Of a stretch of 64,000 bases of DNA, positions 9,290 through 17,383 are shown in pieces. The position numbers and the translations under genes were made by a program. The notes beneath the pieces are model-generated. The model was not told the DNA's origin. It worked only from the letters and a program-made list of their open reading frames with translations, and did not search any database. The stretch spans positions 248,001 to 312,000 of the forward strand of contig JRWQ01000007.1 in NCBI GenBank assembly GCA_000775715.1, in the 5' to 3' direction. Within the stretch, counting starts at the first letter, position 1. Each line of letters begins with the position of its first letter. This stretch comes from Vibrio tubiashii (GTDB lineage Bacteria; Pseudomonadota; Gammaproteobacteria; Enterobacterales; Vibrionaceae).

Positions 9290-10012
9290 TTAGGGATATA
9301 AACCATGACAATGGCGACTCAGAGTTAGATGCGCGAATGCGTGTACTTTTTTACTCTGGACTAAAAACAATTCAGCGCAAGCCAAGGCATCGCTTGCCGC
9401 AGAATGCGATAGATAGCTTGGAAGATTGTAGTGGCGACGTAAGTCATCCAATTGATAGCTCTTATGAGCGCCACTTTTACCTGCATAACTCAACTGCTTT
9501 TCGATTCTCAGGCTATCGATATAGTAGGCTGGCAGTTCATTAATACCATAGCGAGATGAAACATAGGCATCGATAAAAGCTTTCTCAATACAACAGCCGT
9601 GGGCAACAATGGCTTTGCCTTGTATTCTCTCGAACAAGCGATTCATTCCGTCATCGAGTGTCAAGCCAGTTGCTAAGTCTTGTGGCGTTAAGCCATTGAT
9701 TTGTGCTGACTCAGGCTTAATAAACTCGCCATGGTTAATGTACCACTCTTCGGTGCTGGCGATGTCGATGCTATCTAGCGTCAGATCAACCACTCCGATT
9801 GATAAGATTTGGTCGTTTTGCGCATCGACTCCAGTGGTTTCAAAATCTAATGCAACGAAGCTGAGCTCATTCAAGGTGGTGTTTTCATCGGCAAGTGGCT
9901 GTTGAAGATAGCGTTTCAGTGCCTGAGGCCAAGATTCATCAACTCCGATAGCTTGGCGCATTTGCTCTGGAGACTTCGCGGTTTCCCAGCGCTTAAACCA
10001 ACGCGTAATCAT
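9290..10012 (-). CDS. DnaQ-like DEDDh 3'-5' exonuclease
   Basis: A 240-residue nuclease of the DnaQ/exonuclease T superfamily. Motif I is LDFETTG near residue 53, motif II the Asp region of HGCCIEKAFID, and motif III HSAASDALACAE, giving the DEDDh metal-binding set. Such proteins trim 3' ends of DNA or RNA, but the particular substrate is unknown. It follows the DUF294 gene with two bases between stop and start, so the two are surely co-transcribed and probably translationally coupled. I recall the same exonuclease-DUF294 pair in other vibrios and pseudomonads, sometimes next to acetate permease genes. That partner is absent here. Confidence 0.88.
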   Translation of the reverse strand: MITRWFKRWETAKSPEQMRQAIGVDESWPQALKRYLQQPLADENTTLNELSFVALDFETTGVDAQNDQILSIGVVDLTLDSIDIASTEEWYINHGEFIKPESAQINGLTPQDLATGLTLDDGMNRLFERIQGKAIVAHGCCIEKAFIDAYVSSRYGINELPAYYIDSLRIEKQLSYAGKSGAHKSYQLDDLRRHYNLPSYLSHSAASDALACAELFLVQSKKVHAFAHLTLSRHCHGLYP

Positions 10013-10014
10013 GG

Positions 10015-11886
10015 TTATGCTCCCTTGATAAACTTGAGTTTGGCGACATCTTGCAGTTCACTGATGATTTTAAACGCGTCTTTCAAGTGTTTACGCTCAA
10101 AACTACTGAAGTCGTCAGGTGCAATGTGGTTGTCTGGCGAGGTGCCAGCGAGCAGTGCATTTAGCTGGTGGCGAAAACGTACTTGGGTGATAAATCGATA
10201 CGCGCCAATAATGTTCTCTACACTGTCTTTAGAGAGCGTTCCGTGTTCGGCCGCATAATGGAAGCGCTCTTCTGTTCCCGTTAACGATCCCCCCGCGGAT
10301 AAGCTGAAGATTCGTGCAAGGTCGATGATTAAGTTCAACGCATATTTCTTGATATTGAGCGTTTTGCTGTTGTCGCCACCTTTTTCCAACACCAAGTGAT
10401 TGAAAATTCCCAAAGGCGGCTGGGTGTCGATGGCATCACGAACCAGCGCAGAGATGAATCTTGGGCTTTTTTGAATGCTGTGGTGAAGATGTTGTTGGAT
10501 TTGATCGACTAACTCGCGATTACCGTGAATAGCACGGACTTCAAGAAAGACACTGATGCTTAGCAGTTTGTTGTATTCTGGGTTGGCAACCCATTTCTGA
10601 TAGTAGTTTTTCCAACGCTGAACAGGCTGACACCATTTTGGATTTGCAGCCATATATTTACCATCGCATAGCGGGTAGCCACAGGCAGCTAGGCCATTGC
10701 AGACACGCATCGCCAGGTGAGTGAAGTAGAGCATGTCCTCTTCGCTTGCATCGTTTGAAAGGACAATGGCACTATCTTGATCCGACAGCATATGGACTTC
10801 ATTGCGCGCATGAGAGCCAGCAACCATCCATGCATAATCGCACGGGGGCGGGCCGAGCAACTCTTCACTTAATTGGATGATGCGGCGGTTAAAGGCATCC
10901 ATAATCATTGACATCACGCGTCCTTGGATCTCGGCACTAACACCACTTTCAACCAAGGCTTGGAAGATGGTTTGTTTCTCTTCTCTTAGCGATGCTAATG
11001 CGCTGATTGAATGCGCATATTTGATTTTTTCGATCAAGAACAGCGATTGTGTTTTGTGGTTGTGGACCAAATGAGTCGTGGTCAGTAACCCTGTCACCTG
11101 GCCATTTTTTAGTACTGGCAAGCAGCGAACGTTGTATTGCAGCATCAGCGAAATCGCTTGCATGACTTTGTCTTCGCTTTGTACCAGCACAGGTGACGTA
11201 CTCATTACCTGAGAAATAGCGCCATTGGTATCTATGTTTTGCGCAACGACACTCTTTGTCATATCCCGATCGGTGACCATACCGGCGATTTCACCCTCGC
11301 GCATGACTACGGCACATGAGCTGCGCTGCTTACCACACATACTTTGCGCGACACTGCGAATGGAATCGTTCACATCGACAATGGCAATGTTTTCGCTGGC
11401 AATCTCTCCTACGGTGCGAAAGAACAACCCTTTATCTTCTTTACTGACATACTTTACTGCTGAACTGAGGCGAAGGTTAGCCTGCGCAGCGAAATAGTCT
11501 GCAAACTCAGGGTGTTCTTCGCTGACTAGTTTGAGCTCTGCATGAGGGATTAGGTAGAGAAGGGAGTCCTCAATCGCTTCTGCTTGATAGCCATCTTCCG
11601 CATTTTCTAACGGTTGAAGAAATGTAAAGCCAAACTGATCATCGTGACCAAGACGCGAACGTAGCTCTCCGTCAGAGGTTCTCTGTTCGATTGCACCAGT
11701 TCGAATAATATAGAGGAAGCGTAAGTTGCAAAGCGCACTAAAGCTGATGCTCTCACCTTTGACAAGATATTTGACTTTGACTGAGTTGGCGATCGCTTCA
11801 ACGACGTCTTCAGGTAATTTATCAAATGGGTCAATTTTGATTAAAAAATCAAAGATATTCGGAGTAACAGAAGTGCCCATGATCAA
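10015..11886 (-). CDS. cNMP-binding / CBS / DUF294 putative nucleotidyltransferase
   Basis: A 623-residue cytoplasmic signalling protein. Residues 20-135 form a cyclic-nucleotide-binding-like jelly roll, about 155-275 two CBS repeats (VMREGEIAGMVTDRDM and LKNGQVTGLLTT), 340-450 a nucleotidyltransferase-like DUF294 core, and the rest its DUF294_C helical region. The core has G357-S358 and D369-x-D371, the GS...DxD pattern of this fold, so activity is possible. Related proteins are linked to nucleotide sensing and regulated modification of a partner; the real target is unknown. It is the first gene of an operon with a DEDDh exonuclease. Unusually, a near-palindromic KdgR-type operator lies directly upstream of its start, immediately beyond the kdgR terminator. 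Confidence 0.87.
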   Translation of the reverse strand: MIMGTSVTPNIFDFLIKIDPFDKLPEDVVEAIANSVKVKYLVKGESISFSALCNLRFLYIIRTGAIEQRTSDGELRSRLGHDDQFGFTFLQPLENAEDGYQAEAIEDSLLYLIPHAELKLVSEEHPEFADYFAAQANLRLSSAVKYVSKEDKGLFFRTVGEIASENIAIVDVNDSIRSVAQSMCGKQRSSCAVVMREGEIAGMVTDRDMTKSVVAQNIDTNGAISQVMSTSPVLVQSEDKVMQAISLMLQYNVRCLPVLKNGQVTGLLTTTHLVHNHKTQSLFLIEKIKYAHSISALASLREEKQTIFQALVESGVSAEIQGRVMSMIMDAFNRRIIQLSEELLGPPPCDYAWMVAGSHARNEVHMLSDQDSAIVLSNDASEEDMLYFTHLAMRVCNGLAACGYPLCDGKYMAANPKWCQPVQRWKNYYQKWVANPEYNKLLSISVFLEVRAIHGNRELVDQIQQHLHHSIQKSPRFISALVRDAIDTQPPLGIFNHLVLEKGGDNSKTLNIKKYALNLIIDLARIFSLSAGGSLTGTEERFHYAAEHGTLSKDSVENIIGAYRFITQVRFRHQLNALLAGTSPDNHIAPDDFSSFERKHLKDAFKIISELQDVAKLKFIKGA

Positions 11887-11893
11887 CCTCTAA

Positions 11894-11910
11894 ATGAACC
11901 GGTGTTTCAG
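11894..11910. promoter_or_regulatory. KdgR-type operator upstream of the DUF294 operon
   Basis: ATGAACCGGTGTTTCAG matches the operator before kdgK at 13 of 17 positions and fits the window's consensus TTRAAAYRNYGTTTYAA with mismatches at its ends. It starts eight bases upstream of the DUF294 ATG, in the transcript leader. Because kdgR transcription ends at 11934-11949, this site serves the DUF294 operon rather than kdgR. Confidence 0.6.
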
Positions 11911-11933
11911 TTGTAAATTTGGTGGCTAAAAAA

Positions 11934-11949
11934 GCAGCCTTGTGGCTGC
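11934..11949 (-). terminator. Rho-independent terminator of kdgR
   Basis: GCAGCC/GGCTGC six-base stem with a four-base loop, followed on the minus strand by six T. It begins about ten bases after the kdgR stop. Confidence 0.85.
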
Positions 11950-11958
11950 CTTCTAACA

Positions 11959-12741
11959 TTACGCTGGGTAGTCGTTGTAACCCAAGCGTTGTGAAATGTT
12001 TCTGCCTGCTTGGTGGAGCATACTGACATATTCCTCCATTCTCGCTTCTTCGAAGCGGATAGTTGGAAATGACATCGACAGCCCCGCAATGATCTGACCA
12101 AAGCGATCATAGATCGGTGCAGCAATACAGCGAAGGCCAGGTTCTTGCTCTTCGTTGTCTTCCGCATAGTGACAATCGCGAACTTTGGCTAGCTCACCTA
12201 GCACCTGATCCGTATTTTCAAGGGTTTTGTCGGTGTGTTTAACAAACTCTACACTGCTGAGTACTTGGCGGACGAAGCTTTCTTCGCGCTCAGAAAGCAG
12301 TACTTTACCAATCGCGGTACTGTACAGTGGGTTACGGCGACCAATACGAGATTGCATACGTAGGTTGTAGCCAGAATCAATCTTATGGATGTAAATGATT
12401 GCATTTTCATCCAAAGCGCCAAGGTGAAGTGCTTCATTGGTTTGTTCTGAAATGCGGCGCATTTCTTTATCAGCCAGTTCAATGAGATCAACGTACTCTA
12501 GTGACTTCGCACCTAGCTCAAATAACTTAAGCGTCAATGAGTACTTATCATCTTCTCCTTCTTGGGATACGTAACCTAAAGAAATCATGGTTTGCAGAAA
12601 ACGATAGGTTGTCGCTTTAGACATCATCAGGCGTTGTGAAAGTTCTGATACGCCAATGGCTTTTTGTTCGCCAAGAGCTTGGAGAATATTAAATACCTTA
12701 AGTACCGATGAAACTGCTTCAGGCTGCGTCGACTTTTCCAT
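11959..12741 (-). CDS. kdgR: KdgR, IclR-family repressor of pectin catabolism
   Basis: A 260-residue IclR-type regulator: winged helix-turn-helix at about residues 15-70 (ELSQRLMMSKATTYRFLQTM) and effector domain at 85-255. The stretches KIDSGYNLRMQSRIGRRNP, LYSTAIGKVLL and EDNEEQEPGLRCIAAP are those of enteric KdgR, whose inducer is 2-keto-3-deoxygluconate. It should repress the surrounding pectin genes until KDG builds up. The ATG at 12741 is preferred because GAGG lies at ribosome-site distance; an upstream in-frame ATG at 12756 lacks one and would give 265 residues. It is divergent from kduD, and two operators lie between them, so autoregulation is likely. Confidence 0.94.
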   Translation of the reverse strand: MEKSTQPEAVSSVLKVFNILQALGEQKAIGVSELSQRLMMSKATTYRFLQTMISLGYVSQEGEDDKYSLTLKLFELGAKSLEYVDLIELADKEMRRISEQTNEALHLGALDENAIIYIHKIDSGYNLRMQSRIGRRNPLYSTAIGKVLLSEREESFVRQVLSSVEFVKHTDKTLENTDQVLGELAKVRDCHYAEDNEEQEPGLRCIAAPIYDRFGQIIAGLSMSFPTIRFEEARMEEYVSMLHQAGRNISQRLGYNDYPA

Positions 12742-12805
12742 AGTTGCCTCATTCATTTTTTGATTGCTCGCATTATATCGTCTAATTCAATAGATACCAG
12801 TTTTA

Positions 12806-12822
12806 TTGAAATGGCTTTTCAA
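12806..12822. promoter_or_regulatory. KdgR operator (kdgR/kduD intergenic, kdgR-proximal)
   Basis: TTGAAATGGCTTTTCAA is a 17-bp palindrome (TTGAAA and TTTCAA arms) 64 bases upstream of the preferred kdgR start. It fits the operator consensus built from the other sites in this window. Confidence 0.75.
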
Positions 12823-12879
12823 AAATTTGAAACCGAGCAATTATTGCGGTCCAGAAAAATAAGATCGTCATCAATATTT

Positions 12880-12896
12880 TTAAAACGGCTTTTCAA
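12880..12896. promoter_or_regulatory. KdgR operator (kdgR/kduD intergenic, kduD-proximal)
   Basis: TTAAAACGGCTTTTCAA, closely similar to the site at 12806 and about 100 bases upstream of the kduD start. Its position suits repression of the kduD-ygjV-kdgF-spiX operon. Confidence 0.75.
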
Positions 12897-12998
12897 AATT
12901 ATTTGCAAAAGGTTTCTTTTTGGTTCAGTATTGCCTTATACAAAGTGACATGGCCAAGTCGCCAAATCACGACATTACCTATTATTGAGGAAAACGAC

Positions 12999-13760
12999 AT
13001 GATTCTTGATTCATTTAACCTTGAAGGCAAAGTAGCCATTGTTACTGGTTGTGATACTGGTTTAGGTCAAGGTATGGCACTGGGTCTGGCTGCTGCTGGC
13101 TGTAGCGTTGTTGGCGTTAACTATGTTGAACCAACTGAAACCATTGAAAAAATGAATGCAGGAGGTTACAAGTTCTTAGATGTTCGCGCTAACCTACTGA
13201 AACAGGACGATATCCCTCGTATTATCGACAACACTGTGACTGAGTTCGGTAAAGTGGATATCTTAGTAAACAACGCGGGTATTATCCGTCGTGAAGATGC
13301 CATCGACTTCTCAGAGCAAAACTGGGATGACGTGATGAATATCAACTCGAAAACAGTTTATTTCATGTCTCAAGCGGTAGCGCGTCAGTTTATTGCTCAA
13401 GGCACTGGCGGTAAGATCATCAACATCGCGTCTATGCTTTCTTTCCAAGGCGGCATCCGTGTACCTTCTTATACGGCATCAAAGAGTGCGGTTATGGGTA
13501 TCACTCGCGCAATGGCAAATGAATGGGCTCGTCACAACATCAACGTGAACGCAATTGCACCTGGCTACATGGCGACAAACAACACAGCGGCACTACGTGC
13601 AGATGAAGATCGTAACTCAGCAATCCTAGAGCGTATACCTGCTGACCGTTGGGGTACGCCAGAAGACGTTGCTGGACCATGTGTATTCCTAGCGTCTGAC
13701 GCTGCTTCTTACATCAATGGTTACACTGTGGCTGTAGACGGTGGTTGGTTAGCTCGCTAA
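12999..13760 (+). CDS. kduD: 2-dehydro-3-deoxy-D-gluconate 5-dehydrogenase
   Basis: A 253-residue short-chain dehydrogenase that reduces 2,5-diketo-3-deoxygluconate (DKII) to KDG in cytoplasmic pectin catabolism. The NAD(P)-binding glycine motif is TGCDTGLGQG near residue 17, NNAG follows near 90, and the catalytic Tyr-Lys pair is Y158 and K162 in SYTASK. The sequence ends with the family-typical VDGGWLAR. The start at 12999 has GAGG at a suitable distance and gives the standard length; the frame stays open further upstream without a good ribosome site. It is the first gene of the kduD-ygjV-kdgF-spiX cluster and is divergent from kdgR. Confidence 0.95.
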   Translation: MILDSFNLEGKVAIVTGCDTGLGQGMALGLAAAGCSVVGVNYVEPTETIEKMNAGGYKFLDVRANLLKQDDIPRIIDNTVTEFGKVDILVNNAGIIRREDAIDFSEQNWDDVMNINSKTVYFMSQAVARQFIAQGTGGKIINIASMLSFQGGIRVPSYTASKSAVMGITRAMANEWARHNINVNAIAPGYMATNNTAALRADEDRNSAILERIPADRWGTPEDVAGPCVFLASDAASYINGYTVAVDGGWLAR

Positions 13761-13812
13761 TCACCAACTGAGCGTCTAACTTTGATTAGGCGCTTGAAAA
13801 TGAGTAGATAGC

Positions 13813-14373
13813 GTGGAACAAAACACGATTGCACAAATTCTTGGTTTTCTAAGTTTTTTCTTAGGGGTGTGTACCTTTTATCAGAAAGACGACAAGAAAC
13901 TGAAGGTTTTGATGTTGGTTTTTCATTTTAATCATCTACTGCATTTTTTCTTGCTAGGCTCTTTAGTATCTGTGGTCAGTTCAGCGTTATCAATGCTTCG
14001 AACTGCCACCGCGATTTACGTTTCATCAAAAAGAGTCGCAGCAATATTCATCGTCATCAGTATGGTCAGCGGTTTCTATATTATGGAGTCGCCGCAGGAT
14101 ATCTGGCCATTATTGGGCACAGTCATCGGTACATTCTCGGTGTTTGTTCTCAAAGGTGTAGCGATGAGAATCGGGTTTTTGGTTGGGGCACTATGCTGGC
14201 TGACCAACAATTTCATCATAGGATCGATTGGTGGAACGCTGCTAGAGATGACTCTTATCTGCGTTAATTTAATCACCACAGCAAAATTGCTCAGAGAGCA
14301 AAAGAGTGTGAAGCTAGTCGAGAACGAAGAGACAGAAGATACATGTTTGTATACAACAAAGACATCCAATTAG
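13813..14373 (+). CDS. ygjV: YgjV-family inner-membrane protein
   Basis: A 186-residue protein with five or six hydrophobic segments over residues 5-165 and a charged cytoplasmic tail. It resembles the YgjV family (bacterial inner-membrane protein of unknown function), which in E. coli I recall lying beside the uxaA/uxaC hexuronate genes. Here it is inside the pectin operon, 52 bases after kduD, and its last 31 bases overlap kdgF in another frame. It is therefore co-expressed with the uronate pathway and probably coupled to kdgF translation. A transport or membrane-stress role tied to uronate metabolism is a guess. The start is GTG at 13813; its ribosome site is weak. Confidence 0.78.
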   Translation: MEQNTIAQILGFLSFFLGVCTFYQKDDKKLKVLMLVFHFNHLLHFFLLGSLVSVVSSALSMLRTATAIYVSSKRVAAIFIVISMVSGFYIMESPQDIWPLLGTVIGTFSVFVLKGVAMRIGFLVGALCWLTNNFIIGSIGGTLLEMTLICVNLITTAKLLREQKSVKLVENEETEDTCLYTTKTSN

Positions 14374-14663
14374 AAGACCTAGGTGATGGCATCTCGCGTA
14401 AGGTGTTAGCGCACAGTGACAACATGATGGCCGTTGAAGTGCATTTTGAAAAAGGCGCGATCGGTTCTATGCACAATCACCCACATGAACAGTTGACTTA
14501 CGTATTGTCTGGTAAGTTCGAGTTCACTATCGGCGATGAGAAAAAAATCGTTGAAGCTGGCGACACCATGTACAAAGAGCCAAACATTGAACACGGCTGT
14601 GTGTGTCTAGAAGCTGGTGTGTTGATCGATAACTTCACGCCAATGCGCAAAGATTTTGTATAA
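14343..14663 (+). CDS. kdgF: KdgF, unsaturated uronate ring-opening protein
   Basis: A 106-residue single-domain cupin. KdgF enzymes convert the cyclic 4,5-unsaturated monouronate released by Ogl into the linear keto acid used by the isomerase. Metal-binding residues are visible as H46 and H48 in HNHPHEQ plus H84 in IEHG. The recalled catalytic Asp-x-Phe-x3-Arg pattern is present as D96, F98 and R102. The start overlaps ygjV by 31 bases. Its place between kduD and the isomerase gene agrees with the pathway. Length is typical of the family. Confidence 0.93.
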   Translation: MFVYNKDIQLEDLGDGISRKVLAHSDNMMAVEVHFEKGAIGSMHNHPHEQLTYVLSGKFEFTIGDEKKIVEAGDTMYKEPNIEHGCVCLEAGVLIDNFTPMRKDFV

Positions 14664-14705
14664 GTTTTAAACAATTAGTTACGCGGTTCGCCGCAGGAGA
14701 ATCCA

Positions 14706-15341
14706 ATGAAAATTGCACTAACTATGGAAAATAGCCAAGCGCCTAAGAATGCTATGGTTGCTGCTGAGCTAAACACGGTGGCTGGTGGTCTAGGTCACGA
14801 AGTATTCAACGTAGGTATGACTGACGAAAACGATCATCACCTAACGTACATCCATCTAGGCATCCAAGCAAGCATCCTACTGAACTCGAAAGCGGTCGAT
14901 TTCATCGTGACTGGTTGTGGTACAGGTCAAGGCGCACTAATGGCAAGCAACCTACATCCAGGTGTGGTTTGTGGTTACTGCCTAGAGCCATCTGACGCGT
15001 TCCTATTTAACCAAATCAATAACGGCAACGCGATTTCTCTAGCATTCGCAAAAGGCTTTGGTTGGGCTGGCGAACTGAATGTTCGTTACATCTTCGAAAA
15101 AGCGTTCACTGGCGCTCGTGGCGAAGGTTACCCAATCGAGCGTGCTGCACCTCAGCAAGCAAACGCTGCTATCCTAAACAACGTGAAGGCGGCAGTATGT
15201 AAAGACGTTGTTGAGTCTCTACGTGCGATTGACCAAGATCTTGTTAAGCAAGCAGTAGGCGGCGCTCAGTTCCAAGAGTGTTTCTTCTCTAACTGCCAAG
15301 TGCCAGAAATCGCAGAATACGTGAAGTCTCTACTAGACTAA
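14706..15341 (+). CDS. spiX: RpiB/LacAB-family isomerase, likely KduI replacement (SpiX/DhuI type)
   Basis: A 211-residue protein whose first 130 residues have the RpiB/LacA/LacB isomerase fold, including the active-site Cys loop TGCGTGQGALMAS; the C-terminal 80 residues are an extension. No cupin-type KduI gene is present in the island, so this should perform the missing step, isomerising 5-keto-4-deoxyuronate to DKII. A streptococcal RpiB-fold enzyme (DhuI) is known to do this reaction, and I recall the name SpiX from comparative studies of KdgR regulons. It is last in the kduD operon, has a strong AGGAGA ribosome site, and is followed by a terminator. Reaction assignment is inference from pathway gap and fold. 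Confidence 0.82.
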   Translation: MKIALTMENSQAPKNAMVAAELNTVAGGLGHEVFNVGMTDENDHHLTYIHLGIQASILLNSKAVDFIVTGCGTGQGALMASNLHPGVVCGYCLEPSDAFLFNQINNGNAISLAFAKGFGWAGELNVRYIFEKAFTGARGEGYPIERAAPQQANAAILNNVKAAVCKDVVESLRAIDQDLVKQAVGGAQFQECFFSNCQVPEIAEYVKSLLD

Positions 15342-15366
15342 TTGCTTATTTTATCGGGAATAAGTC

Positions 15367-15390
15367 AAAGCCAGCCTTCGTGCTGGCTTT
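15367..15390 (+). terminator. Rho-independent terminator after spiX
   Basis: Nine-base perfect stem (AAAGCCAGC with GCTGGCTTT) and a six-base loop, followed by TGTGTTTTT. It closes the kduD-ygjV-kdgF-spiX transcript. Confidence 0.88.
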
Positions 15391-15515
15391 TGTGTTTTTA
15401 CCCAATCGTATCTATGGCAATTTGTAACTCGCTGTGAGCAGCCAGAAGCTCTCGTTTGAAGTAAGGGGATTTACTTCAGCACTATTATTGGGCCCAGATC
15501 TAACTCACAATTTAA

Positions 15516-15532
15516 TTGAACCGGCGTTTTAA
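15516..15532. promoter_or_regulatory. KdgR operator upstream of kdgK
   Basis: TTGAACCGGCGTTTTAA, 64 bases before the preferred kdgK start, fits the 17-bp operator consensus. It should control the kdgK-kdgA unit, separate from the kduD operon. Confidence 0.75.
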
Positions 15533-15595
15533 TTTAATTGCGCAATCATTTTAATGTTGAGATAATAGGCCTAACAAATAATGAGGAGACTTCCC

Positions 15596-16525
15596 ATGAA
15601 CCCAATTAATCGTGTCGCCATTATCGGTGAATGTATGGTGGAGCTTAAGAAACAAGACGGTGTACTTCAGCAAGGATTTGGTGGTGATACTCTCAATACT
15701 GCTGTTTATCTGTCTCGCTTAACCAAACAGCACGGTATTGAAACATCTTATGTCACAGGGCTAGGACATGACCCCTTTAGTCGTGAAATGTTGTCAGCGT
15801 GGTGCGAGGAAGGTATCAATACGGATATGGTCTACCTTTCGCAAGATAAACTTCCGGGCATGTATGCTATAGAGACCGCTGAAGATGGCGAACGTAGCTT
15901 TTACTATTGGCGCAATGATGCAGCGGCGAAATATTGGTTACGTGATCGTGCGTTGCCCTCTTTGGTTCGAGACTTGAGTCAGCATCAAATGATTTACTTA
16001 AGTGGTATCAGCTTAGCGATTATTTCAGACGATAGCCGAGATATGCTGATCGAACTTTTAGCCATGTGCCGTAAAGAGGGAGTAAAGATCGCATTTGACA
16101 ATAACTTCCGCCCGAAACTTTGGCCAAGTATCGAACAAGCGCGTGAATTTTATACCAAGATACTAAGCATCACTGACATGGCGTTCTTGACCTATGATGA
16201 TGAAGTTATGTTATGGGGTGATACGCATGAAGATGAAGCGATCAGTCGTACACAGAACTTTGGTGTGAAAGAGATTGTCGTCAAACGTGGCGCAGACGAT
16301 TGCTATGTGATTGCTCAGAATCAGCACCATACAGTAGCGGCAACTAAAGTAGATAGTGTGGTTGATACCACAGCAGCAGGTGACTCTTTCAGCGCGGGTT
16401 ATCTTGCAAAACGTATTTTAGGCGGAGAGCTTGCTGAGTCTGCGCTAGCTGGTCATAAAGTGGCTGGTACAGTTATTCAACATCGTGGTGCTATTATCCC
16501 AAGCGACGCGATGCCTACTATTTAA
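15596..16525 (+). CDS. kdgK: 2-keto-3-deoxygluconate kinase
   Basis: A 309-residue PfkB-family sugar kinase that phosphorylates KDG to KDPG. The N-terminal IIGECMVEL, the substrate region GGDTLNTAVYLSR and the C-terminal PfkB signature DTTAAGDSFSAGYLA are present, with catalytic base D263. The ATG at 15596 has GAGGAG seven bases upstream; an in-frame ATG at 15581 overlaps that ribosome site and is less likely. kdgA follows after 11 bases, so the two form an operon under their own KdgR operator. Confidence 0.94.
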   Translation: MNPINRVAIIGECMVELKKQDGVLQQGFGGDTLNTAVYLSRLTKQHGIETSYVTGLGHDPFSREMLSAWCEEGINTDMVYLSQDKLPGMYAIETAEDGERSFYYWRNDAAAKYWLRDRALPSLVRDLSQHQMIYLSGISLAIISDDSRDMLIELLAMCRKEGVKIAFDNNFRPKLWPSIEQAREFYTKILSITDMAFLTYDDEVMLWGDTHEDEAISRTQNFGVKEIVVKRGADDCYVIAQNQHHTVAATKVDSVVDTTAAGDSFSAGYLAKRILGGELAESALAGHKVAGTVIQHRGAIIPSDAMPTI

Positions 16526-16536
16526 GGAATGATGAA

Positions 16537-17160
16537 ATGAAAGATCTGAATCAACAACTTTCTGAGATTAAAGTAGTCCCTGTTATTGCGATTAAAGACG
16601 CAAGTAAGGCAGTTAAACTTGCTCAAGTATTGATTGAAAATGGCCTACCTTGTGCAGAAGTGACTTTCCGTACTGAAGAGGCCTCTTTAGCGATCAAAAA
16701 CATGCGTGAAGCGTACCCAGAAATGCTGATTGGCGCAGGCACAGTGTTAACCAGTGCGCAAGTTGATGAGGCAATTGACGCTGGCGTTGACTTTATTGTT
16801 AGCCCAGGTTTTAACCCAACCACAGTCAAATACTGTCAACAGCGCAACGTGACAATTGTTCCGGGTGTGAATAATCCAAGCCTGGTGGAACAAGCGATGG
16901 AAATGGGTCTGCGTACACTTAAGTTTTTCCCGGCGGAACCGTCAGGTGGTGTGTCAATGTTGAAAGCACTGACGGCGGTTTACCCGGTTAAATTCATGCC
17001 AACAGGTGGTGTTAGTCCAAGCAATGTTAAAGATTATTTGTCTATTTCTTCAGTCTTAGCGTGTGGTGGTACCTGGATGGTGCCTGGCGATATGATTGAC
17101 AATGAGCAATGGGATGAGCTGGCGAAGCTAGTTCGTGAAGTTGCAGGAATTATCGAATAA
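16537..17160 (+). CDS. kdgA: KDPG aldolase
   Basis: A 207-residue class I aldolase (Eda/KdgA) that splits 2-keto-3-deoxy-6-phosphogluconate into pyruvate and glyceraldehyde-3-phosphate, the last step of the pectin pathway. The Schiff-base lysine is K129 in LKFFPAE and the catalytic glutamate E41 in CAEVTFRTE; their spacing equals that of E. coli Eda. It is co-transcribed with kdgK. Vibrios usually have another eda with the Entner-Doudoroff genes, so this is probably a dedicated paralog. Confidence 0.94.
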   Translation: MKDLNQQLSEIKVVPVIAIKDASKAVKLAQVLIENGLPCAEVTFRTEEASLAIKNMREAYPEMLIGAGTVLTSAQVDEAIDAGVDFIVSPGFNPTTVKYCQQRNVTIVPGVNNPSLVEQAMEMGLRTLKFFPAEPSGGVSMLKALTAVYPVKFMPTGGVSPSNVKDYLSISSVLACGGTWMVPGDMIDNEQWDELAKLVREVAGIIE

Positions 17161-17223
17161 TTCCTAGCCCGGTTAGTGCCGATTAATGTCTAGATAGTCG
17201 AAAGATTTTGAGCATTTTGCCAA

Positions 17224-17250
17224 CGCCTACTTCATATAGGCGTTTTTTTT
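17224..17250 (+). terminator. Rho-independent terminator after kdgA
   Basis: Six-base stem CGCCTA/TAGGCG with a run of eight T on the plus strand, about 65 bases after the kdgA stop. Confidence 0.88.
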
Positions 17251-17321
17251 ATGTCTAAATTTCAGCTTAGCCTTCCAATGACTGGGGAAGATGAAAAACA
17301 TCCACTTGTTGGGTTTAGCAC

Positions 17322-17348
17322 AAAAAAGGCCCCCTTGATAAAGGAGGC
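17322..17348 (-). terminator. Rho-independent terminator of the leftward symporter gene
   Basis: GCCTCCTT pairs with AAGGGGGC (one mismatch) across a four-base loop, followed on the minus strand by six T. It lies about 35 bases after the symporter stop codon. Confidence 0.8.
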
Positions 17349-17383
17349 AGGATAAATTCTCTCGAGAGGTCGGTCTACAGAGC

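Noticed and set aside
10877..11497. Open frames of 65-90 codons on the plus strand inside the DUF294 gene
   Set aside because: They are antisense to a well-supported gene, lack ribosome sites and encode no recognisable protein.
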